Origin: Canna indica
Lineage: Eukaryota; Streptophyta; Magnoliopsida; Zingiberales; Cannaceae
Direction: 5' to 3'
DNA: 64,000 nucleotides
Assembly: GCA_034359265.1 (NCBI GenBank)
Contig: CP136891.1
Location: 61,666,001-61,730,000 of the forward strand
This document shows, piece after piece, positions 34,814-46,069 of the stretch (positions are counted from its first letter, which is position 1; the number at the start of each line of letters is the position of its first letter). A program made the translations under genes and the position numbers. Under the pieces are notes generated by a model. The model was not told the DNA's origin. It did not search any database and saw only the letters and a list, made by a program, of their open reading frames with translations.

Positions 34814-36712
34814 ATGGAACACGGTGGCGGGGGTGGTGGGGGGTTCCACCGAAGCGAGGCAATCTCCGCCGTACAGGATGAGGAGCAGTTCTACGGGGAG
34901 GACGACGACTACGACGACCTCTATAGCGATGTCAACGTTGGTGAGGGATTCCACCAGACCTTCCAAGGGGGAGGCGACGACGCTACTGGCTTCCAAGCTG
35001 GGGAAGAGCGGCGGAGCGAGCAAGCTCCCCCGTTGCCGCCGCCGCCGCCTTCTGCGTCGACGCAGCAGCCGGCGGTGGATCCGCCGGAGAGGGTCCAGAT
35101 ACCTGGGATAGCTGGCGAGCCGAAGATTGAGCGTACCCCTGATAGATCAGTCGGTTTTCCGGATCCGGGTATCAGGGGAGGCGGACAACCGGTTGTTGGG
35201 CCGAGACCGGAGGTGCTCCCACGTCCGCCGCAGCTTCAGGTGGCGGCTGGTAGTGCTGACCCGGGTCATCCTTCCGGTAGATCTGTCCAGATCCAGACCC
35301 ATAGCGGGAATAATAGCTTTGCCAACGAGGGTTTCCAGAGACAAGGTGGAGGCTTTGGGAACGAGGGTTTCCAGAGGCAAATAGGTACTGGAGGCGGTAT
35401 TGTTGTAGCTTCAGGTAACACTAATGGCGTTGATGCAAGTGGCAACCTTGGAGCAGGAGTTGGTGGAACAACTCTTTTTGTGGGCGAACTCCATTGGTGG
35501 ACGACTGATGCAGAGCTTGAGGCTGAACTTTGCAAGTATGGGCAGGTGAAGGAAGTGAAATTTTTTGATGAGAGGGCAAGCGGGAAATCAAAGGGATATT
35601 GTCAGGTTGACTTCTATGATCCAATGGCTGCTGCAGCCTGCAAGGAAGGTATGAATGGGCATATTTTCAATGGTAGGCCATGTGTTGTGGCATTAGCTTC
35701 GCCACATACTGTTCGTCGAATGGGTGAAAATCAAGTAAACAAGAACCAACCGGCAATGACCCAGACCCAGCCACAACCAATTGCACAGAAGGGTAGAGGC
35801 GGTGGTGGGACTTCTGTTGGTGGTAATTTTGGACGTGGAGGTGGTGCAGGCAATGCTGGCGGTGGCGGCGGAAACTGGGGGAGAGGTGGTGTAATGGGTA
35901 ATCGAGGGCCAATGGGTAATATGAGGAACAGGATGGGTCCTGTTGGTGGAAGGGGTATCATGGGAAATGGTGGGATTGTTGCTCCACCAGGACCTGTATT
36001 GCATCCTGGAGCTATGCTCGGTCAAGGGTTTGACCCAACAGGCTATGGAGCAGCAATGGGGAGGATGGGTGCTGGTTTTGGAGGCTTCCCTGCAGGTGCA
36101 GCTGGGGCTCCCTTTCATGGAATGATGCCTTCGTTCCCACCGGTTGTGGCTCCGCATGTCAATCCAGCTTTCTTTGGAAGGGGAATGACACCTGGTGGCA
36201 TGGGGATGTGGCCTGATCCCAATATGGGTGGATGGGGTGGTGGTGAGGAGCAGTCAAGCTATGGGGAGGATGCTGCCTCTGATCAGCAGTATGGAGAAGG
36301 GAGCCATGGGAAGGATAGGATGGTGGAAAGGGATCGTTATGGTGCTGTAGATAGAAGATCTGAAAGAGAGAAAGATATGGGTTCTGGGCAGGACTGGCCT
36401 GAGAGAAGATATCGTGATGAGAGGGAAAGGGATGCAGGGAGAGATAAAGAGATCGGACGGGAAAGGGACCGAGAACGGTCGAGGGAGAAAGACAGGGAGA
36501 GGGACCGAGAAAGGGAAAGGGACAGGGAGCGGGAACTTGATCGTGATCGTGATAGATATCGAGATGACAGAGATAGACATGGCGATCACTATAAGCACAG
36601 GGATCGTGAGCCAGAACGTGATGATGATTGGGACAGAGGGAGATCATCTCGGCCTCATAGCAAATCACGGGAGGTTGAACATTCCAAGAGGCGTCGTATG
36701 TCACCTGAATGA
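34814..36712 (+). CDS. CPSF6/CFIm68-like pre-mRNA cleavage factor I subunit, copy 2
   Basis: A 632-aa paralogue of the protein at 20483-22384, with the same layout: acidic N-terminus, Pro-rich linker, NEGFQRQ repeats, an RRM with LFVGEL, WWTTDAELE and KSKGYCQVDF, a Gly/Met-rich middle, and an RE/RD-rich tail ending KRRRMSPE. In the RRM only two substitutions are seen (Thr to Ala in MAAATCKE/MAAAACKE, Leu to Ile in NGHLFNG/NGHIFNG); most changes lie in the Pro-rich linker. The frame is open 11 codons upstream but without an ATG (it begins TTG at 34781), so the ATG at 34814, orthologous to copy 1, is the start. No frameshift or stop occurs, so the copy looks functional. A rapid divergence of role is not evident; dosage or expression differences are possible. 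Confidence 0.92.
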   Translation: MEHGGGGGGGFHRSEAISAVQDEEQFYGEDDDYDDLYSDVNVGEGFHQTFQGGGDDATGFQAGEERRSEQAPPLPPPPPSASTQQPAVDPPERVQIPGIAGEPKIERTPDRSVGFPDPGIRGGGQPVVGPRPEVLPRPPQLQVAAGSADPGHPSGRSVQIQTHSGNNSFANEGFQRQGGGFGNEGFQRQIGTGGGIVVASGNTNGVDASGNLGAGVGGTTLFVGELHWWTTDAELEAELCKYGQVKEVKFFDERASGKSKGYCQVDFYDPMAAAACKEGMNGHIFNGRPCVVALASPHTVRRMGENQVNKNQPAMTQTQPQPIAQKGRGGGGTSVGGNFGRGGGAGNAGGGGGNWGRGGVMGNRGPMGNMRNRMGPVGGRGIMGNGGIVAPPGPVLHPGAMLGQGFDPTGYGAAMGRMGAGFGGFPAGAAGAPFHGMMPSFPPVVAPHVNPAFFGRGMTPGGMGMWPDPNMGGWGGGEEQSSYGEDAASDQQYGEGSHGKDRMVERDRYGAVDRRSEREKDMGSGQDWPERRYRDERERDAGRDKEIGRERDRERSREKDRERDRERERDRERELDRDRDRYRDDRDRHGDHYKHRDREPERDDDWDRGRSSRPHSKSREVEHSKRRRMSPE

Positions 36713-36847
36713 TTCAGGCCCCTTGCAATGTTCTCAACCCAGGAAGATGTTATCAAGCTGTAGAAGAAACATGTTGTATCTGCCAAGTTCAAGATACCTC
36801 TTCTTGAGAATTGTTGCAAGGGCCCTGCTTAGTCATCAGATTAACAG
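36713..36847 (+). other. First 3' UTR segment, copy 2
   Basis: 135 nt from the stop to donor AACAG|GTAAGC at 36848. It aligns with 22385-22525 and keeps the exon junction more than 50 nt past the stop. Confidence 0.75.
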
Positions 36848-39800
36848 GTAAGCTAACTTTTATTTCTTCTCTATTTTTCCATATTTCAGTATGTGTCTTT
36901 TTTGTAGTTTATGCATAGCATCAGTAAGATATAATATGTCTTTTAATTATGCTCTGTTCATCGAACTAAAATATTACCTGTTCTGAGTTGTTTGCCTATA
37001 CTTTTTTCATCTAATCCTTGTATCTCCAGTCCACCACATCTGGATTATAGGTATCATATTTCACAGTTGATTTTAGGCAGTTAAGGTCCTTAGATTCCTA
37101 GCAAACCAACCAAGCCACAAACACCAAATGAATTTACTTCATTATCTATTTCAACTATTCAACATATAAGTTATTGGAATTCTGCTTAGGTAAATGAAAT
37201 TTAACAAACTTGAAAAACACTGAATGCCACATTTGAACTGTAAGCCATCATCACCAACTTGATCTTCCATTTTGGTCGTAATCCTAAGGCACCAGCGGTG
37301 ACCTGGGTGATGCAATTGAGAGCATAGGCCTACTTGTGACTGGTTTGGAACATAAATGTTGTAAGGGTTTTCCCCCCCAAAAGATACCTGTCCAAACAAC
37401 TATAACATAAGGTTTTTTGGTCTTTTTTGAATATTGACTGAAATACACTTTTCAACAACCATAAACTAACTAGTTTGGGGAATGTTTTGGTCAAATAAAA
37501 TTTGACAACTCTAAATACCTATTATCCCTCATTCTTTCTTGACAAAAATCCCTCAAATATTTAATTACTCTCTATAAGCTCGTACAATTGGAATGTATTC
37601 ATTTTAAAGTTGAGGATATTTATTTTTTTCATATATTGAACTTTTCAAGTTAAATTTATTTTATTTTATATTATTTTTAAAATCAATGGGCGGCTCATGA
37701 CACCTGCCCATGCTAATGGGTCGTGGACTGTGTTTGGTCAATAGTTTGGAAAACCCCAGCACAACACAACTCGTTTAGGCATATGCCATGTCTTACACAG
37801 CTAGAAATAGGTCCACCCTGGTTGGGCTTGACCCGATCATTGCCCATTGACAATATATCTTGCAATATAGTTGTCAAGAAACCTTAGGACACCATTAACA
37901 ATGTGTCAATATTCATTAACAAGATGTAGGATGTCAACGGAGCGGGGTGGGTACGGGGGGGTGCCTACCCGCTACCCGCCCCGTGAAATAAACGGGTACC
38001 CGCTACCCATTTATTCCCCGTGGGTATAAAAAATGGATACCCATTTAATTACCCGCGGGGGAACGGATACCCATGGGTATTGACGGGTACCCATGACAAT
38101 TTAAACAAAGGTAAATTACAATATTTTAATAACACTTCAACTATTCAAGCATTTTGATAACAACTTCAAGTATAACAACTTCATTTTGATAAACACAACA
38201 TTTTGATAACAACATCATCATAATATTTCAAAACATAAAGTATATGGGTATTGAATTAGGTTAAGATTTTTTTAGTATATGTACTGAGGGTAATATTGTA
38301 ATTTACTAATTCTCGCGGGTAACGGGTACTATAATACCTGTACCTGCTCCATATAATAAACGGGTAAGAAAAATTACCCGCGAAATCCCCGCGGGTAGGA
38401 AACTACCCCCTATACCCGTAATAAACGGGTAAATACCCGCGGGTACCCGTCTAAACGGGTAATATTGCCATCCCCTGTTGATGCTTTATAAATACAATCA
38501 TATCATCCTATACTTCATAGTATGGACTGTGGAGAGTATTGTAGAATCCAAAATAGACCAGTAGCCGAAACCATGTAGCAGGAGGTACAATCTTAAGGCC
38601 CCCTTTTCTGTATTTTTTGATTTTGCAGGTGTAAAAGAACTTCAAACATTTGGTGGAGTGGTAGAGGCCTTTTTTTGCCTTATCTCATTCATTTTCTTCT
38701 AATCTTGTCTTCTTCTTTTTTTACTGAAATTTGTGGTATGGTATGGTACTGTACCGAAATCAGCTTGGAGACCAATACTTGGCACCTTGATAATTAATGT
38801 TTCTTTTAGATAGACCCTCTACTTTCTTGTTGCACTCCATTCAACAATATTAACGTGAAAAACTTCTTAAAACTCATAAGTGCATCCCTTCAACAATATT
38901 TTATTTCCTTATACTTTTGCTACAGATAATTGTAACAAGGTTGCATACATTATTTCTATTGGTTCCCTCAACCATAACCTAATAAATGAATGAATGACAT
39001 CAGATCATAAATGTTTGCTAGTTTGCTAGAGATCTTGATAGTTTCACATTGTTATGTGATCTTTGGAATATGGTAGTAGGATACCTAAGTCTGCCAAGTG
39101 GAAACTTGTCAATTTATGTATGGCCATAGTATTTGAAAGCATAGAAATACATTGCTCATGGACACTAGTTAAAGTTGGATGAAGTGGAACCCAAACAAAT
39201 CCCTTTTTCTGTTGTTCTATGATGTTGAGATTGATGACGATGTGAATGAAACTTGATTAGAAGCAGTGAATTAGATCAATGAGGACATTATAAAGCAAGC
39301 AGCTTAAGAATATACACAAGCAATTGCAATAGAGTAGAAGGTTTTGTAGGTGTTTAATGAATATGTGTATCAAATAAGAAGCTAGGGAAGGATATCTATA
39401 GGTGAATAAATCCTTCAGAATAGAATGATTCAAAACTAGTCATTTTCTAGACATTGCGTTTTATATTTGATTGGACGTGGAAGCCCTGGGTTACTTGGTA
39501 CTTCATTGGTTGGATTATAACAAGCCAAGTCACTAATGTTTTGACTTGGGCCTTATTCTCTGGTTAAGACAATAACTAATCAAGTTACTGGTCTTTCCCT
39601 CAGATCTTATGGATTTCAAATGATAGTCTTGTTGAAATTCAAGACTTGAACACAACCATGTGCATATCACATTTTGTTTAAGACAATTTAATGACAACTC
39701 AAATCTCTTTGGTATTCTCTTGTGAGTTATTCTTGTTTCTTTTATATGCATTGTAAAGTTTTTGAAGGGTGTAGATAACATGGAACTTTACAAAATAAAT

Positions 39801-41583
39801 TGAACTATAATGGACCAAGACCTGTTGTGATCCATCCAGAACAAATTCTTTCACTTGTTGGATATTGTAAGTCCGAAGGAAGTGGTAGGTGGGGAATGAT
39901 TGAGGAGGAACATGGTCATTGTTAACTATTGTGAAGTCATCCATGATTATAATGAGTGTTGTCAAGGCACTTGCCTAGTTGCTAAGGCAAGTTTTGAAGG
40001 CTATAAGTTCCTCAGCATAATTGAGCGAGGTTATCTCAAGTAGACGGGCACTTTTGGAGCTTAAGCTCTCATTTGTATAAAAGCCAGAGATAAAGTCCTT
40101 GCCTCCCTAAATTTTTAACTATATTATATTTTTTATATTTTTACGTTTTTTAGTTGTAAATTGTTTTTCCAATTTTTATCAGTCATGGTAAATATTATTA
40201 ATCTAGATATTTACTTAATTTATCAATAAATAAACAATTGCGAGATTCCTATGATGAATTTTAGATTGACAATAGGTTATTAGGTCGAATGGAATGTTAA
40301 CTTGTTAAGTACCATCATATGCAAGAATTATTACATGTTTCTTGTGTTGTTAAACTTCAGCGATAGTGAATTTGAGTTAAATGTTATAAAACTTTATATC
40401 ATATAACTATAAATACATAAATTTCCTTGTTTATATTATACATTATACTAATATTTAAGAACTTGGTGCTTGCTTCAATCGGGTAAGTACTTTTTTAGTA
40501 TAGTGCTTTTAAGTGATTTTAGGGATGTAGCACCTTGAGGATGCCTTCTGTCTTCAAGAACATCTATGATTATACCTTTGCAAGTGTCTTATTAGTGGTA
40601 GGAGAAAAATGCATATAAGCGAAGTAGCCAACCATGAAATACAATACAATGATTTTTGAATAATAGCTTCTGACGTGGGGTTCATGATCTGAATGTCAAG
40701 AAATTGGTTTTGATCATTGAGTAATGATTGCTGAAGTGTATGGAGATCAATTATGATTGAAATGGGTAGTCAGGAATAGCATGCTTTCTCTAAGATATAT
40801 TTCCTAAGTAGAAACTAACGTTACTGGATGTTGCTCAAATATTCTCCTATTAAATAATTAGTATATGAAGGATTTGCTCAAAATTAAGAATACTAAAATA
40901 ATGAATGCCTGAACTGATCTGTCCATCTTTATTATATGATAATCCCAATCATTGCTTGTTTAACAAATCTTTTGAGAATTTGGTGTCCAGATGTATCACC
41001 AAAGTGAATCCAGAGCCAGCCAGCTCAAGTGATGCCTTGGATTAAACCTTCTTGTTTCTATTAAGTTTTGAATATTTGAAAAAAGTTTGGAACTAGTTGG
41101 CCTGCTATGTTATCTTTGATGTGGCAGATTACGTAACACCATGTCAGTTGTGATGTCAAGATCCAATATTGGTTTGATTAAATTAATATGTTTAGGTATT
41201 CATTTAAAACTTCATTCATAGATTAGGTATTTTTTTTATCAAGTTGGTGTAAGGTATTTTTACAAAATACCAAAAGAGCCATACTTGACGAATTCCAGTG
41301 GGAGTAGATTGAATATGAACAATCTGCAAAACCCACATGTTATATAATATACTAGTCTCATCTTTTACACAGTTTTTGAGTTTCATATTGCATTTGGTAT
41401 CCTAATTTAGATGGATTACTCGTCAGAGGCTCTTCAGACCATGTTAGATTTTTAGTAGCTTATTTGCTTTTATGTTTTTCATAGACAAGAATTGAACTTA
41501 TTTCACTGCTTTTCTGGTTTGTATGATAGATAGCACTTTAATGCTCAAATATGTTATTGACTGTGCAATTGTAACATCTGCAG
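36848..41583 (+). other. Long 3' UTR intron, copy 2
   Basis: About 4.7 kb from GTAAGC to acceptor CATCTGCAG ending 41583. It is collinear with the copy 1 intron apart from indels, and carries its own hAT-like MITE at about 37928-38478. No conserved coding exon is seen. Confidence 0.7.
37928..38478. mobile_element. hAT-like MITE specific to copy 2 intron
   Basis: The left end GGATGTCAACGGAGCGGGG and the right end, reverse-complemented as GGGGATGGCAATATTACCCG, are inverted. The interior is full of ACGGGTACCCG and CCCGCGGG words. It is absent from the aligned site in copy 1 (near 23790). No transposase is present. Confidence 0.7.
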
Positions 41584-41711
41584 TTAGAAGACAACCTTCT
41601 TCGCGGAGCAATGTTTTAGTGCCTCTTCTTTTGTTGTCGGCTGATCTTCCAAACTTGAAGGTTGATTTGCATCCCCCGTGCATGATCTTTAGATTAAAAA
41701 TGAACTTGGTG
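41584..41711 (+). other. 3' UTR exon 2, copy 2
   Basis: Bounded by acceptor CTGCAG and donor TTGGTG|GTAAGT, matching copy 1 exon 27571-27693. Confidence 0.65.
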
Positions 41712-41844
41712 GTAAGTTTTAACATGATATTTGAGACTTCAACAGTGTGATGATTATGCTGAAAGAACTTTTTAACTAAGATGTTATTCTATGCAATCAG
41801 ACATGGAACTATTGTCATGCTTTTATTTGGCTCTCTTTTCACAG
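41712..41844 (+). other. Second 3' UTR intron, copy 2
   Basis: Donor GTAAGT at 41712 and acceptor CTCTTTTCACAG ending 41844 (alternative ATGCAATCAG ending 41800). The structure matches copy 1. Confidence 0.55.
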
Positions 41845-42905
41845 TTTATCATGCTGTCAAGTTGCACATAATCTTACAAGACTACTGAACCTGATAAATG
41901 GGCCACATGCCAATACTGGTGGCCTTTTCAAGAGCGTGTTGGATTATAGCTCTAATCAGACACCCTGAGGATGTTGTATTTGATTGTCGTAGATTATTGT
42001 TTCTTTTCGTTGTAACTGGTTGTTGCGTAAGGTGATTTCCAAGTCATCTTAGAAATAGCAATTAGTTTTCGATGTTGTAACTGACCAATTGATAGGGTGA
42101 TTCCTTAGGCTTGCTTAGGTATGGCAGTTGTCTGTTTCGTGTTGTAACTGTCTGATAGGTCGTTATTCAAAATTTTTGCTTAGATATTGTGTCCTTGTAT
42201 TTGGATGATAGATAGGATTTGCAAGTCATTATTTAGATATGACAATGATTGTAGAAATTTGGGTCTTTCTCTTGTATGCAAATATGGTCATATTCCATAT
42301 CAATGTGACGCCAGATCTTCAAAAAAGTATCTAGGTGTGTTTTGGTATCAGCTGTCTGCCCAATGATAGCTGTTCTTAAACAATGCCCAACGGTTGAGCT
42401 TTTCAAGGTGCTAACTACAAGCAGTACACCGTATACTAGATGGGTAGTATGTTGTAGATTGTGTCAGATCATTAAAGAGCATTATTTATTGTATATTTTC
42501 AGTGTTTACAGATGCAGCTTTTCATTAAGTTTGTAGCTAGAGTTGAAAAGCTGATTTCAGCGGGTGTACATAATGGGAAATGTAGTATAACTTTGTTGGA
42601 TTCTTGTACTATTTATAGGCAGCTAAATTAGATTTCTTGCAATTGTTGTCACTTTTTCCGTTATGACTTGAAGGACTTATTTTTCCTCAAGGATCTGGAT
42701 GCAAATAATTGTAGATGGTTTTAGTTTTCTACTTAATGATTTCCTTGAGGCTTCACCATTTGACAAGTGATAGGGATTGGATGAGGAGTGCCATTGATAG
42801 AAAATATTTGCTTTAAGTATTCTTTTTGATTGATCAAATTATAATCAATAATCTTATGTCCTGTTTCACATTTCTTTTATGATTGACGTGAAACTGAAAA
42901 AGAAG
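41845..42905 (+). other. Terminal 3' UTR region, copy 2, rich in TGTA
   Basis: About 14 TGTA words lie between 41960 and 42720, including three TTGTAACTG contexts (42020, 42085, 42144) that correspond to those of copy 1. Similarity between the copies ends near 42905. Confidence 0.6.
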
Positions 42906-43684
42906 GCGTTTATAATGTTAATCTTTACAAACATCTGCTTTCGTTGCTTTTTATAGCGTACTGCATGGCAGCTAACCATTAGTCTTCTAAAGGCTTCATT
43001 GCATAATTTTGAACAAAACAATAAGATCCTATTACGATAGTATTCTTACAATATAAAATGCTACGGCTGACCATTATAAAGTAAAATTGAAATAAGTAGG
43101 GTTCTCTGTGTGGAAAAATGAAAATAAGAGTGTTGCCATTTTTTTGTTATGCATTTTTGTTTCATCATATTTATTAGGAAAATTATCTAAATATATTTTG
43201 TATTTTGAAGTTTTTTTTTTCATTCGTGGCGTATATTTTTATTTATTTTAATTGAATAATATATTTTTGCATTTGTTTTAATTGAATTACTATCTAATTT
43301 TCGCTAGCAGTCTTGTTAAATCGATGATGCGATTTGCTTACGAGCTAGGAAACACGGACACTCCGTGTGACTATCGTATCTGCATGTCCGACACACTCGT
43401 TTGATACACGTGTTCAAGAGTTTCTTGACCCAAAAAAATTCGCTCTCACACGACTCGAACATGATCCAAAAAAATTCGAACACGGCTGAATATGCAAATA
43501 TATTTAGGATTTTTTTTGAGAGATCGATAGATATTGTGCTTCATACTTTTGAAATGAGCTTAGAAATGATAAGTATTGACACAATAAATTATTTAGAATG
43601 CTTCATATATTTTGAAAGATGCCTAGAAAACACTGAAAATGAGTAGTTTCAATGAAAATATCATGATATTATTATAAATTTTGA
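42906..43684. other. Intergenic DNA between copy 2 and the SIRE-like element
   Basis: AT-rich, with a segment at 43320-43500 of more balanced composition containing two AAAAAAATTCG blocks. No gene or element was recognised. The 81-aa frame at 43401-43646 shows no family features. Confidence 0.4.
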
Positions 43685-44892
43685 ACTTTCAATTTTCAAC
43701 CTTGGTCAACATCTTGATTTTGATGATAACAAACTTATTTTAATGAGTTTATCAAGTACTTGATTTCAGGATGAGGTTAAGATACACGCACGAACTTCGT
43801 TCGGAGAAATATTAAAAATTAGCAAAAATGACCCTCATGACGATCGAGTAGAAAATTTAGAGTTACAAATAGATTTCATGTAATATGACTCTAGGAATAT
43901 ATCCTAAGCCTAATTGTAATGTTATTAAAGTCAAAACTTGATAACATAACTCGAAAACAAAGCGCGCGAGAAGAAAACTCAAAAAATCAGTCTCAGCCCA
44001 ACTTCAGTCGATCGACTGAAGCAAAAAACTGGCAGTGCAGTATTCGATCGATCGACTGATCAATTGAATGGCACCCAAAAGTGACAGAATGCTGCGGTCG
44101 CTTGGGCGGTCGACCGACGATCAATCGGCAAGCGATCGGGCGTCCCCAACGGTTAGAAAAATGCTCGATGGGTGACACAGCCGAGTGAGGGGTTTTGAAT
44201 ACCCCTCACCAACCTTCTAAAAATATCTCAACTATTCATCGAAGATATCTAAAAGTGTTTTTGAGCCTTCCTAAGTGGATTTCATCGCGCAAGCTTCGAC
44301 GATCGTTCATCTACTCGAAGTATTCTTTTTGCCTCAACTCAGGCTTCGATTCGAGCTCTACAACTTAACGAGTTGGAGGATTTGAAGGCTTTGCAAGGAG
44401 CTCATTTGTGTGGTTTAATCTTTAGCTCCTTTTGTTGTCGTTTTACTTGTTATTAAACTCGATTTTCATTGTTAGCTTGCTAGGTGTGCTAGGTGTAACA
44501 CCTTAGGATTTTCTTTGTAGAATTATATTTTGCCTAGTTGAATAGGTTTGAGGCATTCTCAAAGGGTTGAGATGCGGGTCTTCGGTTGTATTCAAAGGAA
44601 AACACATTATCTACAAAGGAGTTGGTTAGAAATTCTTGGTGAGGAGCCAAGGTAGTGGAGTAAGCGGCGTTGGCCGAACCACTATATATTTCGTATTTGC
44701 ATTGCTATCTTGTTTGCTCTATTTGATTCTTGCTTGTGTTCGATATAATTGTAATTGCATCTAGTCGCACTAAAAATCAAGAAACTTAAATCGTCTAGTT
44801 AAGTTGATTAAAATCGTAAAAGAATTCGATTAATCGTAAAAGTAGATACACACTATTCAAACCCCCCTTATAGTGTGGACATTCACCCAATA
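43685..44892 (+). mobile_element. 5' LTR of the gag-only SIRE-like element
   Basis: Aligned along its length with the 3' LTR at 56381-57603 (shared TTTTGATGATAACAAACTTATT, GATTTCAGGATGAGGTTA, GGATTTTCTTTGTAGAATT and CACACTATTCAA blocks). It ends CCCAATA at 44892, next to a primer site. The first bases are degraded compared with TGCTGGCC of the 3' LTR. A TTTGA possible target duplication lies at 43680-43684 and 57604-57608. The TATA box seen in the 3' LTR (GGTTATAAATACC) is mutated here (GGTTTTGAATACC at about 44191). Confidence 0.85.
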
Positions 44893-44893
44893 T

Positions 44894-44906
44894 TTGGTAT
44901 TAGAGA
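44894..44906 (+). promoter_or_regulatory. Primer binding site of the SIRE-like element
   Basis: TTTGGTATTAGAG directly follows the 5' LTR. It is the initiator-Met tRNA primer site with one C-to-T change. Confidence 0.8.
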
Positions 44907-44945
44907 AAGGTTGTAGGCTTAGGTTTAACCATCTAACCTACACTT

Positions 44946-45197
44946 ATGGATTCTAGTATCACACAAGGTCAAGGATTTTCAACTCATGCACCTCATCTTT
45001 TTGATGGAAACAATTATCCCTATTGGAAAACTAGGATGAGTATTTTCTTGCCATCCCTAGGATTAGATGCTTGGAAAACTATTCATGTTAATTATGAGCT
45101 ACCCTCCAAGAGCATGGATGATTGGTCTCAAGAAGAGATAAAATTATTTAATTCAAATACCAAAGTAATGAATGCATTATATTGTGGTTTATCTATA
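44946..45197 (+). pseudogene. SIRE-like gag, segment 1
   Basis: Starts at ATG 44946 and encodes the N-terminal Gag motif PHLFDGNNYPYWKTRM, SIFLPSLGLDAW and MNALYCGLSI. The reading is broken off by a 7.3-kb insertion. It resumes in frame at 52544 with NEFNRIS, so segments 1-3 (this, 52544-53057, 54401-54846) were one Gag of the SIRE/UBN2 type. Confidence 0.85.
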
Positions 45198-45519
45198 AGT
45201 TTAATTGATGTATTTAGCCCAAATTATGATCTTTTTTCATAAATCTAACTTATTCTTTAATTTGTATCAATTACATTCCGAACTATCGAATTGATATCAA
45301 TTATAGCACGACGTCAGATGACCGTTAATGCCACCGTTAGGTGCTTATATTAAAAAATAATTTTTAATGACTGACGTGGCATTGGGGTAAACAAAAAATA
45401 ATTTTTTTAACTCCCCTTGCTTGCCTTCCCCTCCTCGGAGCCCGACACCAGTAAGCGCCGTCAAGTTCCCCGCCCACCTTCAATCGGCGTTCGACGCCGC
45501 CGTCGTCCACCTTCGCCCC
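45198..45519 (+). repeat. Left TIR of the Mutator-like element
   Basis: Aligned with the reverse complement of 52205-52543, including TTTGTATCAATTACAT, CGAATTGATATCAATT, GCCACCGTTAGGTGC, GTCAAGTTCCCCGCCCACC and TCGACGCCGCCG blocks. A segment (GCATCTGACTCAACA) present in the right copy is missing on the left. Confidence 0.85.
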
Positions 45520-45724
45520 CCTCTTACAAGGACGTGCTGCCGGATGGGTCGGTGCTCACCGTGAAGTGGCTCCATTCCTGTCCCTTGCTGGAGAAGCAGT
45601 TCCGTATGAAGATGGGGCGAATCAGGTAGCTCCGCCACCCGAACCTGGTTCCTCTCCTGGGCTTCTGCGTCGCGGAAGACGAGCAATTTCTCGTGTGCAC
45701 ATCGGTGAGGTGGCGGCTGGAAGA
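45519..45724 (+). pseudogene. Captured fragment of a BIR2-like LRR receptor kinase
   Basis: The plus strand reads SYKDVLPDGSVLTVKWLHSC, EKQFRMKMGRI, a stop, then LRHPNLVPLLGFCVAEDEQF. This matches the first kinase subdomains of BAK1-interacting (BIR2-type) LRR receptor-like kinases; VLPDGS, the LTVK Lys region and NLVPLLGFCV are the landmarks. Only about 65 codons are present, with an in-frame TAG, so it is a non-functional fragment next to the TIR. No intact parent gene lies in this window. Confidence 0.75.
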
Positions 45725-45849
45725 GACGAATGCACATAATTCCCTGCATTTATTGGCTCGAGCTGGAAGAGACAAATGCATGCTCTCTATGCAAGCTCAG
45801 CATGTATTCGGCATGCTCCGAGGAGAGAACCCCAAACAGTAGGACTAGG

Positions 45850-46038
45850 CTCAATTCACATTCCTTCTATCAATTTTATTGCTTCATCAAGTTGGCCTGC
45901 ACGGCCAAGTAGATCGACCATGCAAGCATAATGTTCAGATCGAGGTGAGATGCCATGTTCACGGTACATCAAGTTGAACAATCTCTTCCCCTCTTGGACG
46001 AGTCCAGCATGACTGCAAGCCCCCAATAGAGTCACAAA
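45850..46038 (-). pseudogene. Captured fragment of a CRR2-like PPR gene, C-terminal part
   Basis: The minus strand encodes FVTLLGACSHAGLVQEG, KRLFNLMYREHGI and EHYACMVDLLGRAGQLDEA. These are diagnostic of the late PPR/E-domain part of PLS-type pentatricopeptide proteins and closest in wording to CRR2, a plastid RNA-processing factor. The right-hand piece of the same gene lies at 51780-52030 on the same strand; about 300 codons between them are missing. Confidence 0.75.
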
Positions 46039-46069
46039 TGGCTATTATTTATTTTATAGTAATCATTTC

